Assembly (NCBI RefSeq): GCF_022447245.1
Contig: NZ_JAKVBC010000009.1
Location: 1 to 64,000 of the forward strand
Source: Kordia sp.
GTDB taxonomy: Bacteria > Bacteroidota > Bacteroidia > Flavobacteriales > Flavobacteriaceae
Length of the DNA: 64,000 bases
Reading direction: 5' to 3'
The position numbers and the translations under genes were made by a program. The notes under the pieces are model-generated. The model was given only the letters and a program-made list of their open reading frames with translations. It had not been told where the DNA came from and searched no databases. Below are positions 9,336 to 17,117 of the stretch, in pieces (the first letter of the stretch is position 1; each line of letters opens with the position of its first letter).

Positions 9336-9872
9336 TTATTTTAATAATCCTTTATCTTTTAAACGTTCTCTAGCACTCTTTTTTGGTGCTTCAGGTTCTT
9401 TGGTAGTTTCTTCTTTTGTATCTGTCTTTTTATCATTAGAAAAGCTTTCGGCAGCTTCTTGTCCTTTTTCTTTAATGTCGTCAATAATTTCTTTGCCTGT
9501 ATCAACTACTTTATCAATAATTTCTTCTGATTTATCTTTAACACTGATCATAAAATTTGCTAAATAAATTCCGATCATAATCCCAATCAATGCTGATACA
9601 TATTGATATTGTATTCCTATACTTTGTACAAAAGGTAGAAATAATACAACAACCAGTACAAGAAGAAGAAAGATATTTATATAGATAAATCTTGGCATAA
9701 AACTTTGTTCTACAATGAATCCTTTCTTGCTATTTGCTGGCAATTGCAATTCTTTAGAATTAAAAAGTCTATTAAAAAATCTATACAGTTTATTGTTTTT
9801 AGATTCTAGCCAATAGATGCTAATTCCAAAAACAACGCTAGCTGCAAATACAATAAATTCCAATATGTTCAT
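9336..9872 (-). CDS. Small membrane protein with charged tail, unknown function
   Basis: 178 aa from the ATG at 9872, which overlaps the preceding gene's stop by four bases (ATGA); this coupling decides the start over a longer frame. It has membrane helices near the N-terminus (ILEFIVFAASVVFGISIYWL), then FIYINIFLLLVLVVVLFLPF and VSALIGIMIGIYLANFMI, followed by an amphipathic stretch (SEEIIDKVVDTGKEIIDDIK) and a Lys/Glu-rich cytoplasmic tail. No family recognised. Translationally coupled to the DUF6638-like gene. Confidence 0.7.
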   Translation of the reverse strand: MNILEFIVFAASVVFGISIYWLESKNNKLYRFFNRLFNSKELQLPANSKKGFIVEQSFMPRFIYINIFLLLVLVVVLFLPFVQSIGIQYQYVSALIGIMIGIYLANFMISVKDKSEEIIDKVVDTGKEIIDDIKEKGQEAAESFSNDKKTDTKEETTKEPEAPKKSARERLKDKGLLK

Positions 9873-11116
9873 GAGTTCCAGGTGTTTTGTTTTATTAATT
9901 TGATGACCCAATCTTGATAGGAGCTATCCCAATTGTTAAATTCGGTATAAAAAGTTTCTTTATCATACCAATACAAGAAAAGCGGATCTTTATAGGTGGC
10001 AGTTTTTACAATAAGTTTCCAAATGAGCTCTTGTAATTTTACAGGAATATCTGGAGAAGGGATTTGAATACAAGCAAGTATTTCTGGTGTCAATCCACCA
10101 TCAATCGCTAATGCATTTGGATCTTTTGCTTTTAATTGTAAGCGATCTAAAATCATGAGTTGCTTACGTGTGCTTGCATCCAAACGATTCAAATAGCGCT
10201 TATATACGTTTGAATTTTCTATGATATCACTTAAAGAATGTGTAGCATCTTTGAGGTGTGATAAGAAAATAGTTTTTTTGACACGTTCAAAATATCCAAT
10301 AGTATCACTTTGTTCAGGATCTAAAATCAGCATTTTTTCGGCGGCCAATGCGCTAAAAAAACGTTCATCACTAATATGAAATGATTTCGTACTACTAGAC
10401 GTTTTGACTTTGTCAGCTTCTTCTTTGTTTTCAAAAATTAAAATGTTTTTGCCACTGTCTTGCTTTCTAATCACATACACACCACCAAAAGCTCTGGTGT
10501 AAAATGAAGTCGTCAAAAAATTCATACGATCCATTTTTAGTGTACGCGATCGTAAATCGCCGTGTTTTCTGGCAGAAGCTAAAATTTTTAAATGTAAGCT
10601 TTCTTCTAAAAAATTATCTTCTTCATTAAACTCTTTAATCAGTTTTAATTGTTGTTGTTGTATGTTGTACAAATCATCAATAATAGTAAAATCAACCGAG
10701 ATTTGATTATATTTCAATAAATCTTCAGGTTCATAAAAAGCATCGATATACTGATCTAAATCTACACAAATAGCGGCATCACGTGTAATGTCTTTTATAA
10801 TGTGTTTTTGCTTTTTAAATATGTGATGCATAATGTCTTTATCAAAACTATGAAAAGGCGAATATGCAGGTTTGTCATTTTGTTTTGGTGAAAGAATGAT
10901 AGCGTTTGGATTGGCTTCTCCTGAATTTAAGTACAAAAAATCATTTTTTTCATCGGCAATTTCAGGACTCCATCCCATAGCATCAATATGGAAACTACTC
11001 AGTTGTGTAGGAGCAGTTCCTATAAAAGAGAGACATTTATTATAACGTTCCACCAAAGCACCTGTAACAGGAACTAAGGCAGCGCCAAATAATTCAGATC
11101 GTTTTAGTTTTTCCAT
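9869..11116 (-). CDS. Probable DUF6638 family protein
   Basis: 415 aa, soluble, no signal peptide. The opening (MEKLKRSELFGAALVPVTG, ALVERYNKCLSFIG) and FHIDAMGWSPEIADE / DFLYLNSGEANPNAIIL recall, from memory, the uncharacterised DUF6638 family; that assignment needs a profile search. No catalytic motif is visible. It ends in WVIKLIKQNTWNS. The gene overlaps the small membrane protein by four bases and lies two genes downstream of the signal-peptidase-like gene, within the AAA+ run. Confidence 0.65.
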   Translation of the reverse strand: MEKLKRSELFGAALVPVTGALVERYNKCLSFIGTAPTQLSSFHIDAMGWSPEIADEKNDFLYLNSGEANPNAIILSPKQNDKPAYSPFHSFDKDIMHHIFKKQKHIIKDITRDAAICVDLDQYIDAFYEPEDLLKYNQISVDFTIIDDLYNIQQQQLKLIKEFNEEDNFLEESLHLKILASARKHGDLRSRTLKMDRMNFLTTSFYTRAFGGVYVIRKQDSGKNILIFENKEEADKVKTSSSTKSFHISDERFFSALAAEKMLILDPEQSDTIGYFERVKKTIFLSHLKDATHSLSDIIENSNVYKRYLNRLDASTRKQLMILDRLQLKAKDPNALAIDGGLTPEILACIQIPSPDIPVKLQELIWKLIVKTATYKDPLFLYWYDKETFYTEFNNWDSSYQDWVIKLIKQNTWNS

Positions 11117-11452
11117 GTGTTAATTTAATTCACCTTTTTCCAAAAATAAGGTATCTCTTGCTAAGATACTTTATAAGTAGCTGATTTTTGTTGCTTGTTA
11201 CAGCGAATACATTGTGCAATTTAAAATTCTTGACGAAAAATGATGCTCTAAAGTAGAAAAATATAGCTTTTTTAGCTAATCTGCATAAAAATGGGTTTCC
11301 AGTTTTTTTATAGTCGTAATTTCAATAATTTCGACCTGTAATTGTTGAATCTAGAGTAGGTGCAGTTTTTTGAAGCTGTGTTGCAAAATATCTTTGGAGC
11401 ATATTAATTATTAAAACATGAAATATAAATGTACATAGGAAAAATAACTGTT
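11117..11452. other. Intergenic gap inside the minus-strand run
   Basis: 336 bases with no credible frame on either strand. It could hold an internal promoter for the DUF6638-like gene and its two downstream neighbours. No clear TAnnTTTG box was found by eye. Confidence 0.4.
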
Positions 11453-12094
11453 TCATACTTTTTTTTGATGGTTTATATAATCTTGTGTTTCAGGAATGAT
11501 TCGTTGCCATTCACTATACGAAATAGAAGCAATATTGGAGGCTTTTAGTTCGGATATACAACGTTTCAGCAGTGGATATATAATTTCATATTTGGGCATT
11601 TTTAAAGCATAAGATTTTTTGATGATGATACTATTGATATGCCAAGAAATATCTTTTTCACTATATTTTCGAATCATACGATATATGAATTCATTTTCAA
11701 TATACTCATTGTTTCGCTTAGGATCAAAGATTACTTGAATGTTAATCCATTTGCTATGTTGAAAATCGTCATATTGAGCGTGCATCAAAACAGTATAGTC
11801 ATCAATTTGTCCTAAAAGATAGCTATCTTCTAATATGCGAAATCGATGTTTTTCTATAAATAGTTGAAAAAGTTTTTTCTTTATTTTTTTACGCCCATGT
11901 CTTCTGTGTAATTTTGGTTGAAGCCAATACAATAAAGGAGCTAATAGAATAGTAACGATTAGTGGAACTAACAATCCTATTCCTATTTTTTCTACCCAAG
12001 GTAATGATTCGTCGGGGAAAATTGCTGTTAGTGATGGTGCAAGACAAACGAAATAGGTTAACAAAAAGTATTTTAAGAAGTTTCCTCTTTTCAT
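11453..12094 (-). CDS. Two-helix membrane protein, unknown function
   Basis: 213 aa. Two N-terminal membrane helices (YFLLTYFVCLAPSLTAIF and IGIGLLVPLIVTILLAPLLYWL) are followed by a basic patch (RRHGRKKIKKK) and a cytoplasmic domain of about 150 residues (KHRFRILEDSYLLGQIDDYTV, KWINIQVIFDP). The basic patch after helix two predicts a cytoplasmic C-terminus. No family is recognised. It starts 15 bases after the signal-peptidase-like gene and is probably co-transcribed with it. Confidence 0.65.
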   Translation of the reverse strand: MKRGNFLKYFLLTYFVCLAPSLTAIFPDESLPWVEKIGIGLLVPLIVTILLAPLLYWLQPKLHRRHGRKKIKKKLFQLFIEKHRFRILEDSYLLGQIDDYTVLMHAQYDDFQHSKWINIQVIFDPKRNNEYIENEFIYRMIRKYSEKDISWHINSIIIKKSYALKMPKYEIIYPLLKRCISELKASNIASISYSEWQRIIPETQDYINHQKKV

Positions 12095-12108
12095 TCAGAA
12101 TCGATCGT

Positions 12109-12789
12109 TTAAAAAGTTGTCCAAAGTACTCCTGTGACATCATTACGATCAATAAGCCCATTGAAACGACTATCCATACAATTATCTCGATTGTCGCCAA
12201 GCACAAAAACTTTTCCTTCTGGAATAATCAAAGGTCCAAAATGATCTTTATTCCATTTTTGTTGATATGCGTTTTGAATTTCTGGGTGTATACGATTGAT
12301 AGGAGTTACCAACCTCGCTTTTTTCAATTTACATCTACGAGCAAGTTTATCTTCTATATGAGCTATATAGGTATTTCGACCTTCTTTTTTATTTATTAAG
12401 AAGAGTTCTGTATTGGTGTATGGTAATGATTTGGTCTCTTGTTCCGTTAAAATATAAGAATGTTTTAAGCTGTATGCTTCATCAAAGTTTTTTCCATTCA
12501 CAAATAGAGTTCCTTTAATAATTTGAATTGTATCGTTTTCTATGCCACACAATCGATGCATCCAAGTAGCTTTGCCAAGTAAAGCATCGTTAAAATTATA
12601 CGTGATAAAGTCGCCTCGTTTTGGAGTGATAAGGTTAGAAGCTAAAGTATATGAACCATGTTTAATGTTGGGTTCGTTACTAGAAGTCGGAATTGAATAT
12701 GCAACTAGGATTCCTGAAAATTTTAATACATGATAAAAAATTACAAGACCAACAAGAATGTATAGCGTGATTTTTAGTTTTTTATTCAA
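12109..12789 (-). CDS. S26 family signal peptidase with Ser-His-like active site
   Basis: 226 aa. One N-terminal membrane helix (ITLYILVGLVIFYHVLKF) is followed by the S26 catalytic Ser region (PTSSNEPNIKHGSYTLAS). The second catalytic region reads WMHRLCGIENDTIQI: where bacterial signal peptidase I has a general-base Lys (KRxxGxPGD), this protein has His, as in the Sec11/SipW type. The C-terminal signature GDNRDNCMDSRFNG matches signal peptidase I. It should cleave exported substrates at the membrane, possibly a dedicated set. It sits in the AAA+ run, five bases after an NTF2-like gene. Likely a specialised paralogue rather than the housekeeping LepB. Confidence 0.82.
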   Translation of the reverse strand: MNKKLKITLYILVGLVIFYHVLKFSGILVAYSIPTSSNEPNIKHGSYTLASNLITPKRGDFITYNFNDALLGKATWMHRLCGIENDTIQIIKGTLFVNGKNFDEAYSLKHSYILTEQETKSLPYTNTELFLINKKEGRNTYIAHIEDKLARRCKLKKARLVTPINRIHPEIQNAYQQKWNKDHFGPLIIPEGKVFVLGDNRDNCMDSRFNGLIDRNDVTGVLWTTF

Positions 12790-12794
12790 AACCG

Positions 12795-13190
12795 TTAGCG
12801 TTTAATATAATATACTTCTGCAATTTTTTGATCTTTCACTACATACATTACTACAAATTCTTTCGGTGTTCCTCCTTTTTTATAGATTACTTTTTCTTGA
12901 TCAATGATTGTATTTCCAGAAACAATTCGTTTTTCAATAAAGCTATATAACTCAGGTGTGTTTTCGAAGAATTTCCCATAGCGCTCAATCAATTTTTCTT
13001 TTCCTTCATAACGTAGTTTTTTTGGAAAGTCATATACCTTAATGTCATCACTGAACAAGGCTGCATAAGCATCTATATCATGCGCATTGTATGTTTCCAT
13101 TTGTTTTTGTGCTATAATTTTTATCTCAGTATTTTCTTGTGCCGTAGCAAAAGAAGTCAGAAATAGAAACAAGAAAAATAGTTTTTTCAT
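12795..13190 (-). CDS. Secreted NTF2-like (SnoaL-type) protein, copy 2
   Basis: 131 aa with signal peptide (MKKLFFLFLFLTSFATAQ). The mature part has the NTF2-like fold pattern: QKQMETYNAHDIDAYAALFSDDIKVYDFP, then YGKFFENTPELYSFIEKRIV, then IIDQEKVIYKKGG and FVVMYVVKDQKIAEVYYIKR (quoted in pieces). Such small periplasmic proteins bind small hydrophobic ligands or act as enzymes; no catalytic residues are evident. It is a tandem paralogue of the gene 16 bases upstream (13207-13614). Confidence 0.78.
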   Translation of the reverse strand: MKKLFFLFLFLTSFATAQENTEIKIIAQKQMETYNAHDIDAYAALFSDDIKVYDFPKKLRYEGKEKLIERYGKFFENTPELYSFIEKRIVSGNTIIDQEKVIYKKGGTPKEFVVMYVVKDQKIAEVYYIKR

Positions 13191-13206
13191 GGTAGATTGG
13201 TTTATG

Positions 13207-13614
13207 TTATTGTGGACGCTTTAGAAAATTTACTTCTTTGATTTTATCATTTTCAACCTTATACATAACAATATATTCTAGAAAAGGTTGCTCTTTTTGA
13301 AACTGAACGTTTTCTTGAAAAATTACAATGTTACCTGTCACTATTTTACTTTCAATTTCGCAATATAAATCAGGATTTTTTCTAAATAGGTCCCCAAAAA
13401 GTTCACGTAGTTGCTTTTTTCCTTTTAAAAATTCTTGTTTTGGGAAGTTGTAAAATGTTACATTATCAGTAAACGTTGCCGCGAAAGCATCAATATCTTT
13501 AGCATTGTATGCAACGATTTGCTTTTGCACTATAATTTCAGCTTTATTTTGTTTTTGTGCTTGAATACCCAAAAAAGGTGTTAATATCAACAGTAAAATA
13601 ATAATTTTCCTCAT
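13207..13614 (-). CDS. Secreted NTF2-like (SnoaL-type) protein, copy 1
   Basis: 135 aa, signal peptide (MRKIIILLLILTPFLGIQAQ). It shares the scheme VAYNAKDIDAFAATFTDNV, FLKGKKQLRELFGDLFRKN, IVIFQENVQF and YIVMYKVENDKIKEVNFLKR with the next gene, so the two are a tandem duplication. It starts two bases after the AAA+ gene ends (13617), implying co-translation with the ATPase operon. Function unknown. Confidence 0.78.
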   Translation of the reverse strand: MRKIIILLLILTPFLGIQAQKQNKAEIIVQKQIVAYNAKDIDAFAATFTDNVTFYNFPKQEFLKGKKQLRELFGDLFRKNPDLYCEIESKIVTGNIVIFQENVQFQKEQPFLEYIVMYKVENDKIKEVNFLKRPQ

Positions 13615-13616
13615 GG

Positions 13617-15581
13617 CTAATTCAATCCTTCTTCAAAACGACTGCGCGCTTCGGTTCCAATTTTCATTTGCATGATTTGCTGTTCTACTTTACGTGAGAA
13701 ATCAGTATCTGCAATGGTAGCAACATTGTCTAAATAACGAATTACTTCTTGCTTACGGATTTCAGCAAAGTTGAGTCCTTTCATATTAGATTTCATGAGT
13801 TCCTTTAACATTCCCAATTTGGTGTCATAATCTTTTTGGAAATATAACTCCGGATTTTCAAACCAATCGTCTTCCAAATTAAAGTCTGTCAAACGTAATG
13901 AAATGGCACTTTGAATGTTTCGAATATCTCTGGAAGAGAAAAACGGAAATTCTTTCTGAACTTCACTATATAAAGTTGAGTAGAAAACATGATCGGTAAA
14001 TGCATTGTTTTCCAAAGTTTCATTAAAGATTCTTTTGATTTTATCATCTTCTGGCTCAGTAATGTTTCCTAAAATTTCACCAGCACTATTTGCTAAAGTT
14101 TGATCGCTTAAATATTGATAAGAAGGATGATCCTTCATAGAAACAAATCCAGGTAAGGTCTTCTCAATTTTCGACCACCAAATATAATCTTGATCTAAGA
14201 AATCTTGCTCAGTACGGGCACCATCAATTTTAAAACGCCCTTGAATTCTAGAAATTACCGCTTTGTCTAATTGTTCAGGTAAGTTTGTAAATAATCCAAT
14301 AGAACTGTTTCCGTGATTTACAGCATACGCACCTTCTGTATAACGTAAAAATACACCAATCACTTCTTTTACACCGGCAGAAACGCCTTGTGCAGTACGT
14401 TCTTGTAAATTATTTTCAGCATCATCAATAGGTGCAAAGATCAATCGTGATGGATCTTGCATAGGTTTCATCCATTGTACCATTTTTTCTGCCGATCCAC
14501 CTTGAAAGGTAGAAACAACCGTATCTGGCATTGGATGAAATAAGAATGGAATGTCCAAATGATCGCAGTGTTCTTTTAGCATTGTAGCTATGGCAGCAAT
14601 CAACATACTTTTTCCTGTTCCTGGAATTCCATATCCCATAAATACAGGCATAAAACCACCGAGTTCTTGAAATGGATTTCTTTTGGTAGCTATGTCGTAA
14701 CTCATCAAACGTTCAACCAAACGCTTGGCAAAGTGTTTTGCGTCTTTGTTACCAACAATTTGCTCAAAACGAATCGGATTGAATTCCACACTTTTGGTGC
14801 TTCCAGTAAAAATGGTGTCCCAACCTGCAATAGAAAAATCAGAATCTTCTAATTGATATGTTCTGTCTGTAATAACTTCAGTATGATCTAAGGCACCTTT
14901 ACGTTGAATAATTTCATCTAAATAGGCTTCAAAGTACATCACTGTAAAGTCAATCACGTCTTGTTCAGAGTTGATCAAATTCGGATGATTCATGTATTTG
15001 TCATAGTAAAACAACTGGCATGAAATTCCCTTTGTAGGAGATAACAAAGAAACTTCCGGAATACCTGCAAATTTGTTTCCCATCACGGTATTTTCTTCCG
15101 AAGCTTTTTCTTTGAGTTTAGAAACAACATAATACGCCAAACTGAACAACATAAATGCAGTTGCTGTTTGCTGTTTAGATTCGTATTCTTTGCGTTGATC
15201 TGCTGAAAGTCCAGCTCTTTTTTCATGAAGAATAGACAAACCTGACGAATCGTAGTAACTATCGCGAATCCATAAACCAATGGCAATAGCCTCCTGTAAG
15301 TTGAACAGTGTTTCATTGAGCGAAAGTGGTAAAGCAACAGAATCTGGTAACAAGCGTTTTTTAAGACTCAAGATGGTTTTAGAAATTGAAATGGCGTTTC
15401 CGTCAGCATTTCCCTTGGCTTTGGATAGATATAATAAAATATCTTCCTGTTCTTTATTGCCGTCTCTACTTCGTGCTTTATAACCTTGTTTCCATTGGGC
15501 ACTTTTAATGAATGAAGAAGCTTCTTCACGTAAAATGGTCAATTCTGTTTTTTTGATAGGAAATGTCGGTTGTTTTTCCAT
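13617..15581 (-). CDS. AAA+ family ATPase, unknown cellular role
   Basis: 654 aa. A ~300-residue N-terminal helical region precedes the AAA+ core. The Walker A is GYGIPGTGKS at ~316-325. The Walker B is unusual: RLIFAPIDDAE at ~379-389, Asp-Asp where most AAA+ have Asp-Glu. A sensor-1-like segment (IGLFTNLPEQLD, ~428-439) and an arginine segment (VISRIQGRF) follow. The C-terminal ~200 residues are helical and specific to this protein. It is expected to remodel a protein substrate with ATP. Neighbours (coiled-coil protein, helical 353-aa protein, membrane proteins) suggest one functional unit. I cannot tie it to a named system. Confidence 0.82.
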   Translation of the reverse strand: MEKQPTFPIKKTELTILREEASSFIKSAQWKQGYKARSRDGNKEQEDILLYLSKAKGNADGNAISISKTILSLKKRLLPDSVALPLSLNETLFNLQEAIAIGLWIRDSYYDSSGLSILHEKRAGLSADQRKEYESKQQTATAFMLFSLAYYVVSKLKEKASEENTVMGNKFAGIPEVSLLSPTKGISCQLFYYDKYMNHPNLINSEQDVIDFTVMYFEAYLDEIIQRKGALDHTEVITDRTYQLEDSDFSIAGWDTIFTGSTKSVEFNPIRFEQIVGNKDAKHFAKRLVERLMSYDIATKRNPFQELGGFMPVFMGYGIPGTGKSMLIAAIATMLKEHCDHLDIPFLFHPMPDTVVSTFQGGSAEKMVQWMKPMQDPSRLIFAPIDDAENNLQERTAQGVSAGVKEVIGVFLRYTEGAYAVNHGNSSIGLFTNLPEQLDKAVISRIQGRFKIDGARTEQDFLDQDYIWWSKIEKTLPGFVSMKDHPSYQYLSDQTLANSAGEILGNITEPEDDKIKRIFNETLENNAFTDHVFYSTLYSEVQKEFPFFSSRDIRNIQSAISLRLTDFNLEDDWFENPELYFQKDYDTKLGMLKELMKSNMKGLNFAEIRKQEVIRYLDNVATIADTDFSRKVEQQIMQMKIGTEARSRFEEGLN

Positions 15582-15725
15582 GTATGTTTTGTTATTTGTT
15601 TATCTGTTGAATTGTCAATTCGTCAATTTATTTTTTTACTTATGTTGATCTATTTGCTTGTCAATTTGCTATTTGTCAATTCGTTTTTTCAAACTAAGGA
15701 CACTAGCGAAGTCGAAGTGTTGGCT
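15582..15725. other. Intergenic segment with short TGTCAATT repeats
   Basis: Between the AAA+ gene and its upstream neighbour, the motif TGTCAATT(C/T)G recurs several times within 15613-15690. A palindrome-like element with arms ACACT and AGTGT (15700-15720) abuts the stop of the 353-aa gene. A similar ACACT/AGTGT element lies at 43507-43528, so it belongs to a dispersed family. Confidence 0.55.
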
Positions 15726-16787
15726 TTATAATTCAGGTAACTCTTCTACTTCAAAAGGTTCATGATGCAGGTGAATAATAGTGTTTGGAATTTTCCCATA
15801 CAATAACTGAATGACTCTGTGTGGCGCTAAAATGTATTTGTGCGTAGTTACATCTCCCCAAACTTGAATCTCCTGCTTTTTAAATGATAGCAAATCATTG
15901 CTCACTTTTGATGAGTTTACTGAATTGATCGTTTCTACTGTAGTTGTTAGTGAAAATGAATTCAATTTGACATCTTTTGCAGCGATGGCTTGCAATAAAG
16001 CTTGTGTTATTTCATGATCATCTTTAGAAAATATACTGTGTAAAATTCCCAAATCAACACGTTTTATTTTACGCGGATGTACATTCTTTAGTCGTTTGTC
16101 AATCATATACGCCATATTGGATAAATCTTGATAACGATCGGCACAATCTTTTATGGTATCGTAAATTTCTTGTTCTACATCTTCGTCATGCTTATAGTCA
16201 AAATACATAAAGCAAATAAACGGCCTGTTAAGTGCTACATCATAGAAAGCCCAGTCGAGCACATAAGTTGCAAACGTACTTTTTGTCTTTTTGATTTTTC
16301 CTAAAACAAACTTTTTGAATATTTTCTCTTCCTGAATTCTATTGTAATACAGCGAAGAAGAAGCTTCAAACAAATCGCGTTTGCTCACATGTTGCTTTTG
16401 CACCATTAACTGATGAATAAACTTTTCTTTGAATTCGCTTGCATCAGGTAATTTGGCTTTAAACTCTTCTTTCAAATCCAAATCGTTGTGAATGTAGCGC
16501 AATTCTAAATAGTTTGGAAAACCAGATTCGGTCAAATCTACCTTCATTTGTTCTTCATCAAAACGATATTTCAATTGCATTACTCGCAACGAAAATGCCA
16601 AGCGTTTGCAATAGTTTTCTAAAGCTTTTAGTTCTTCTTTGGTGCAAATTCGATAATGATTCCATTCCACCAAATTAATCTCAAATTCATCCAAAACATG
16701 CATCACCATTCGGTAATACAAATCATATTGCGCGTCCGATTCTAGTGCAGCAGAATCTAAAGGTGTTGTGATATCGTTTATAGACAT
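15726..16787 (-). CDS. Soluble protein of AAA+ operon, unknown function
   Basis: 353 aa, no signal peptide, mostly helical: YYRMVMHVLDEFEINLVEWN, then TKEELKALENYCKRLAFSLR, QEEKIFKKFVLGKIKKTKST, and a central FICFMYFDYKHDEDVEQEIY. The C-terminus has EIQVWGDVTTHKYILAPHRV and an acidic end. No family is recognised. Its position between the coiled-coil gene and the AAA+ gene suggests a partner or adaptor of the ATPase; that is inference from context only. Confidence 0.7.
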   Translation of the reverse strand: MSINDITTPLDSAALESDAQYDLYYRMVMHVLDEFEINLVEWNHYRICTKEELKALENYCKRLAFSLRVMQLKYRFDEEQMKVDLTESGFPNYLELRYIHNDLDLKEEFKAKLPDASEFKEKFIHQLMVQKQHVSKRDLFEASSSLYYNRIQEEKIFKKFVLGKIKKTKSTFATYVLDWAFYDVALNRPFICFMYFDYKHDEDVEQEIYDTIKDCADRYQDLSNMAYMIDKRLKNVHPRKIKRVDLGILHSIFSKDDHEITQALLQAIAAKDVKLNSFSLTTTVETINSVNSSKVSNDLLSFKKQEIQVWGDVTTHKYILAPHRVIQLLYGKIPNTIIHLHHEPFEVEELPEL

Positions 16788-17117
16788 TAAAACAAAATTA
16801 TATACGTAATTACTCGATAATCGAGCTTCAAATGTTTCGACGCTTGCGTCAATTTTTTTTAGTCGTTTTTTATAAACGGCTTCGCGAATGTTCCTCGAAG
16901 TAGATAACTATTTTTTGGCATGTCCGCAATACGGTCAGGCTTTCAGCTATATCTTTTTAATACAATCATTACGAGATGCATTTTGAAGTGGTATCAAAAT
17001 CTCCTAAAAAAGAACCAGATTCCTTCGTCGCAAACTCCTCGTAATGACGTTTCAATTGTTAAAAAGGATGCCGCTTCTATCCTTCATGCAACATCGATTA
17101 CTATGTAGTGTTTAGAA
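16788..17117. other. Gap with an inverted-repeat (REP-like) element
   Basis: 330 bases between two operon members with no convincing gene. Much of it is taken up by an inverted-repeat element (16964-17049) of a dispersed family. The part 16825-16915 (ATTACTCGATAATCGAG and similar) also contains short palindromes. Confidence 0.6.
16964..17049. repeat. Dispersed inverted-repeat element, CATTACGAG type, copy 1
   Basis: Terminal arms CATTACGAG (16967-16975) and CTCGTAATG (17038-17046) flank a core containing CCTTCGTCGC. Related elements at 48778-48908 and 50766-50849 share the ends and the ATTGCTTCGTC-like core. This resembles the widespread bacterial REP-type repeat beginning GTCATTGCGAG. Confidence 0.8.

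Noticed and set aside
16966-17046. CRISPR array or IS element
   Set aside because: Repeats are single inverted-repeat elements without spacers; no transposase or Cas gene is present in the window.
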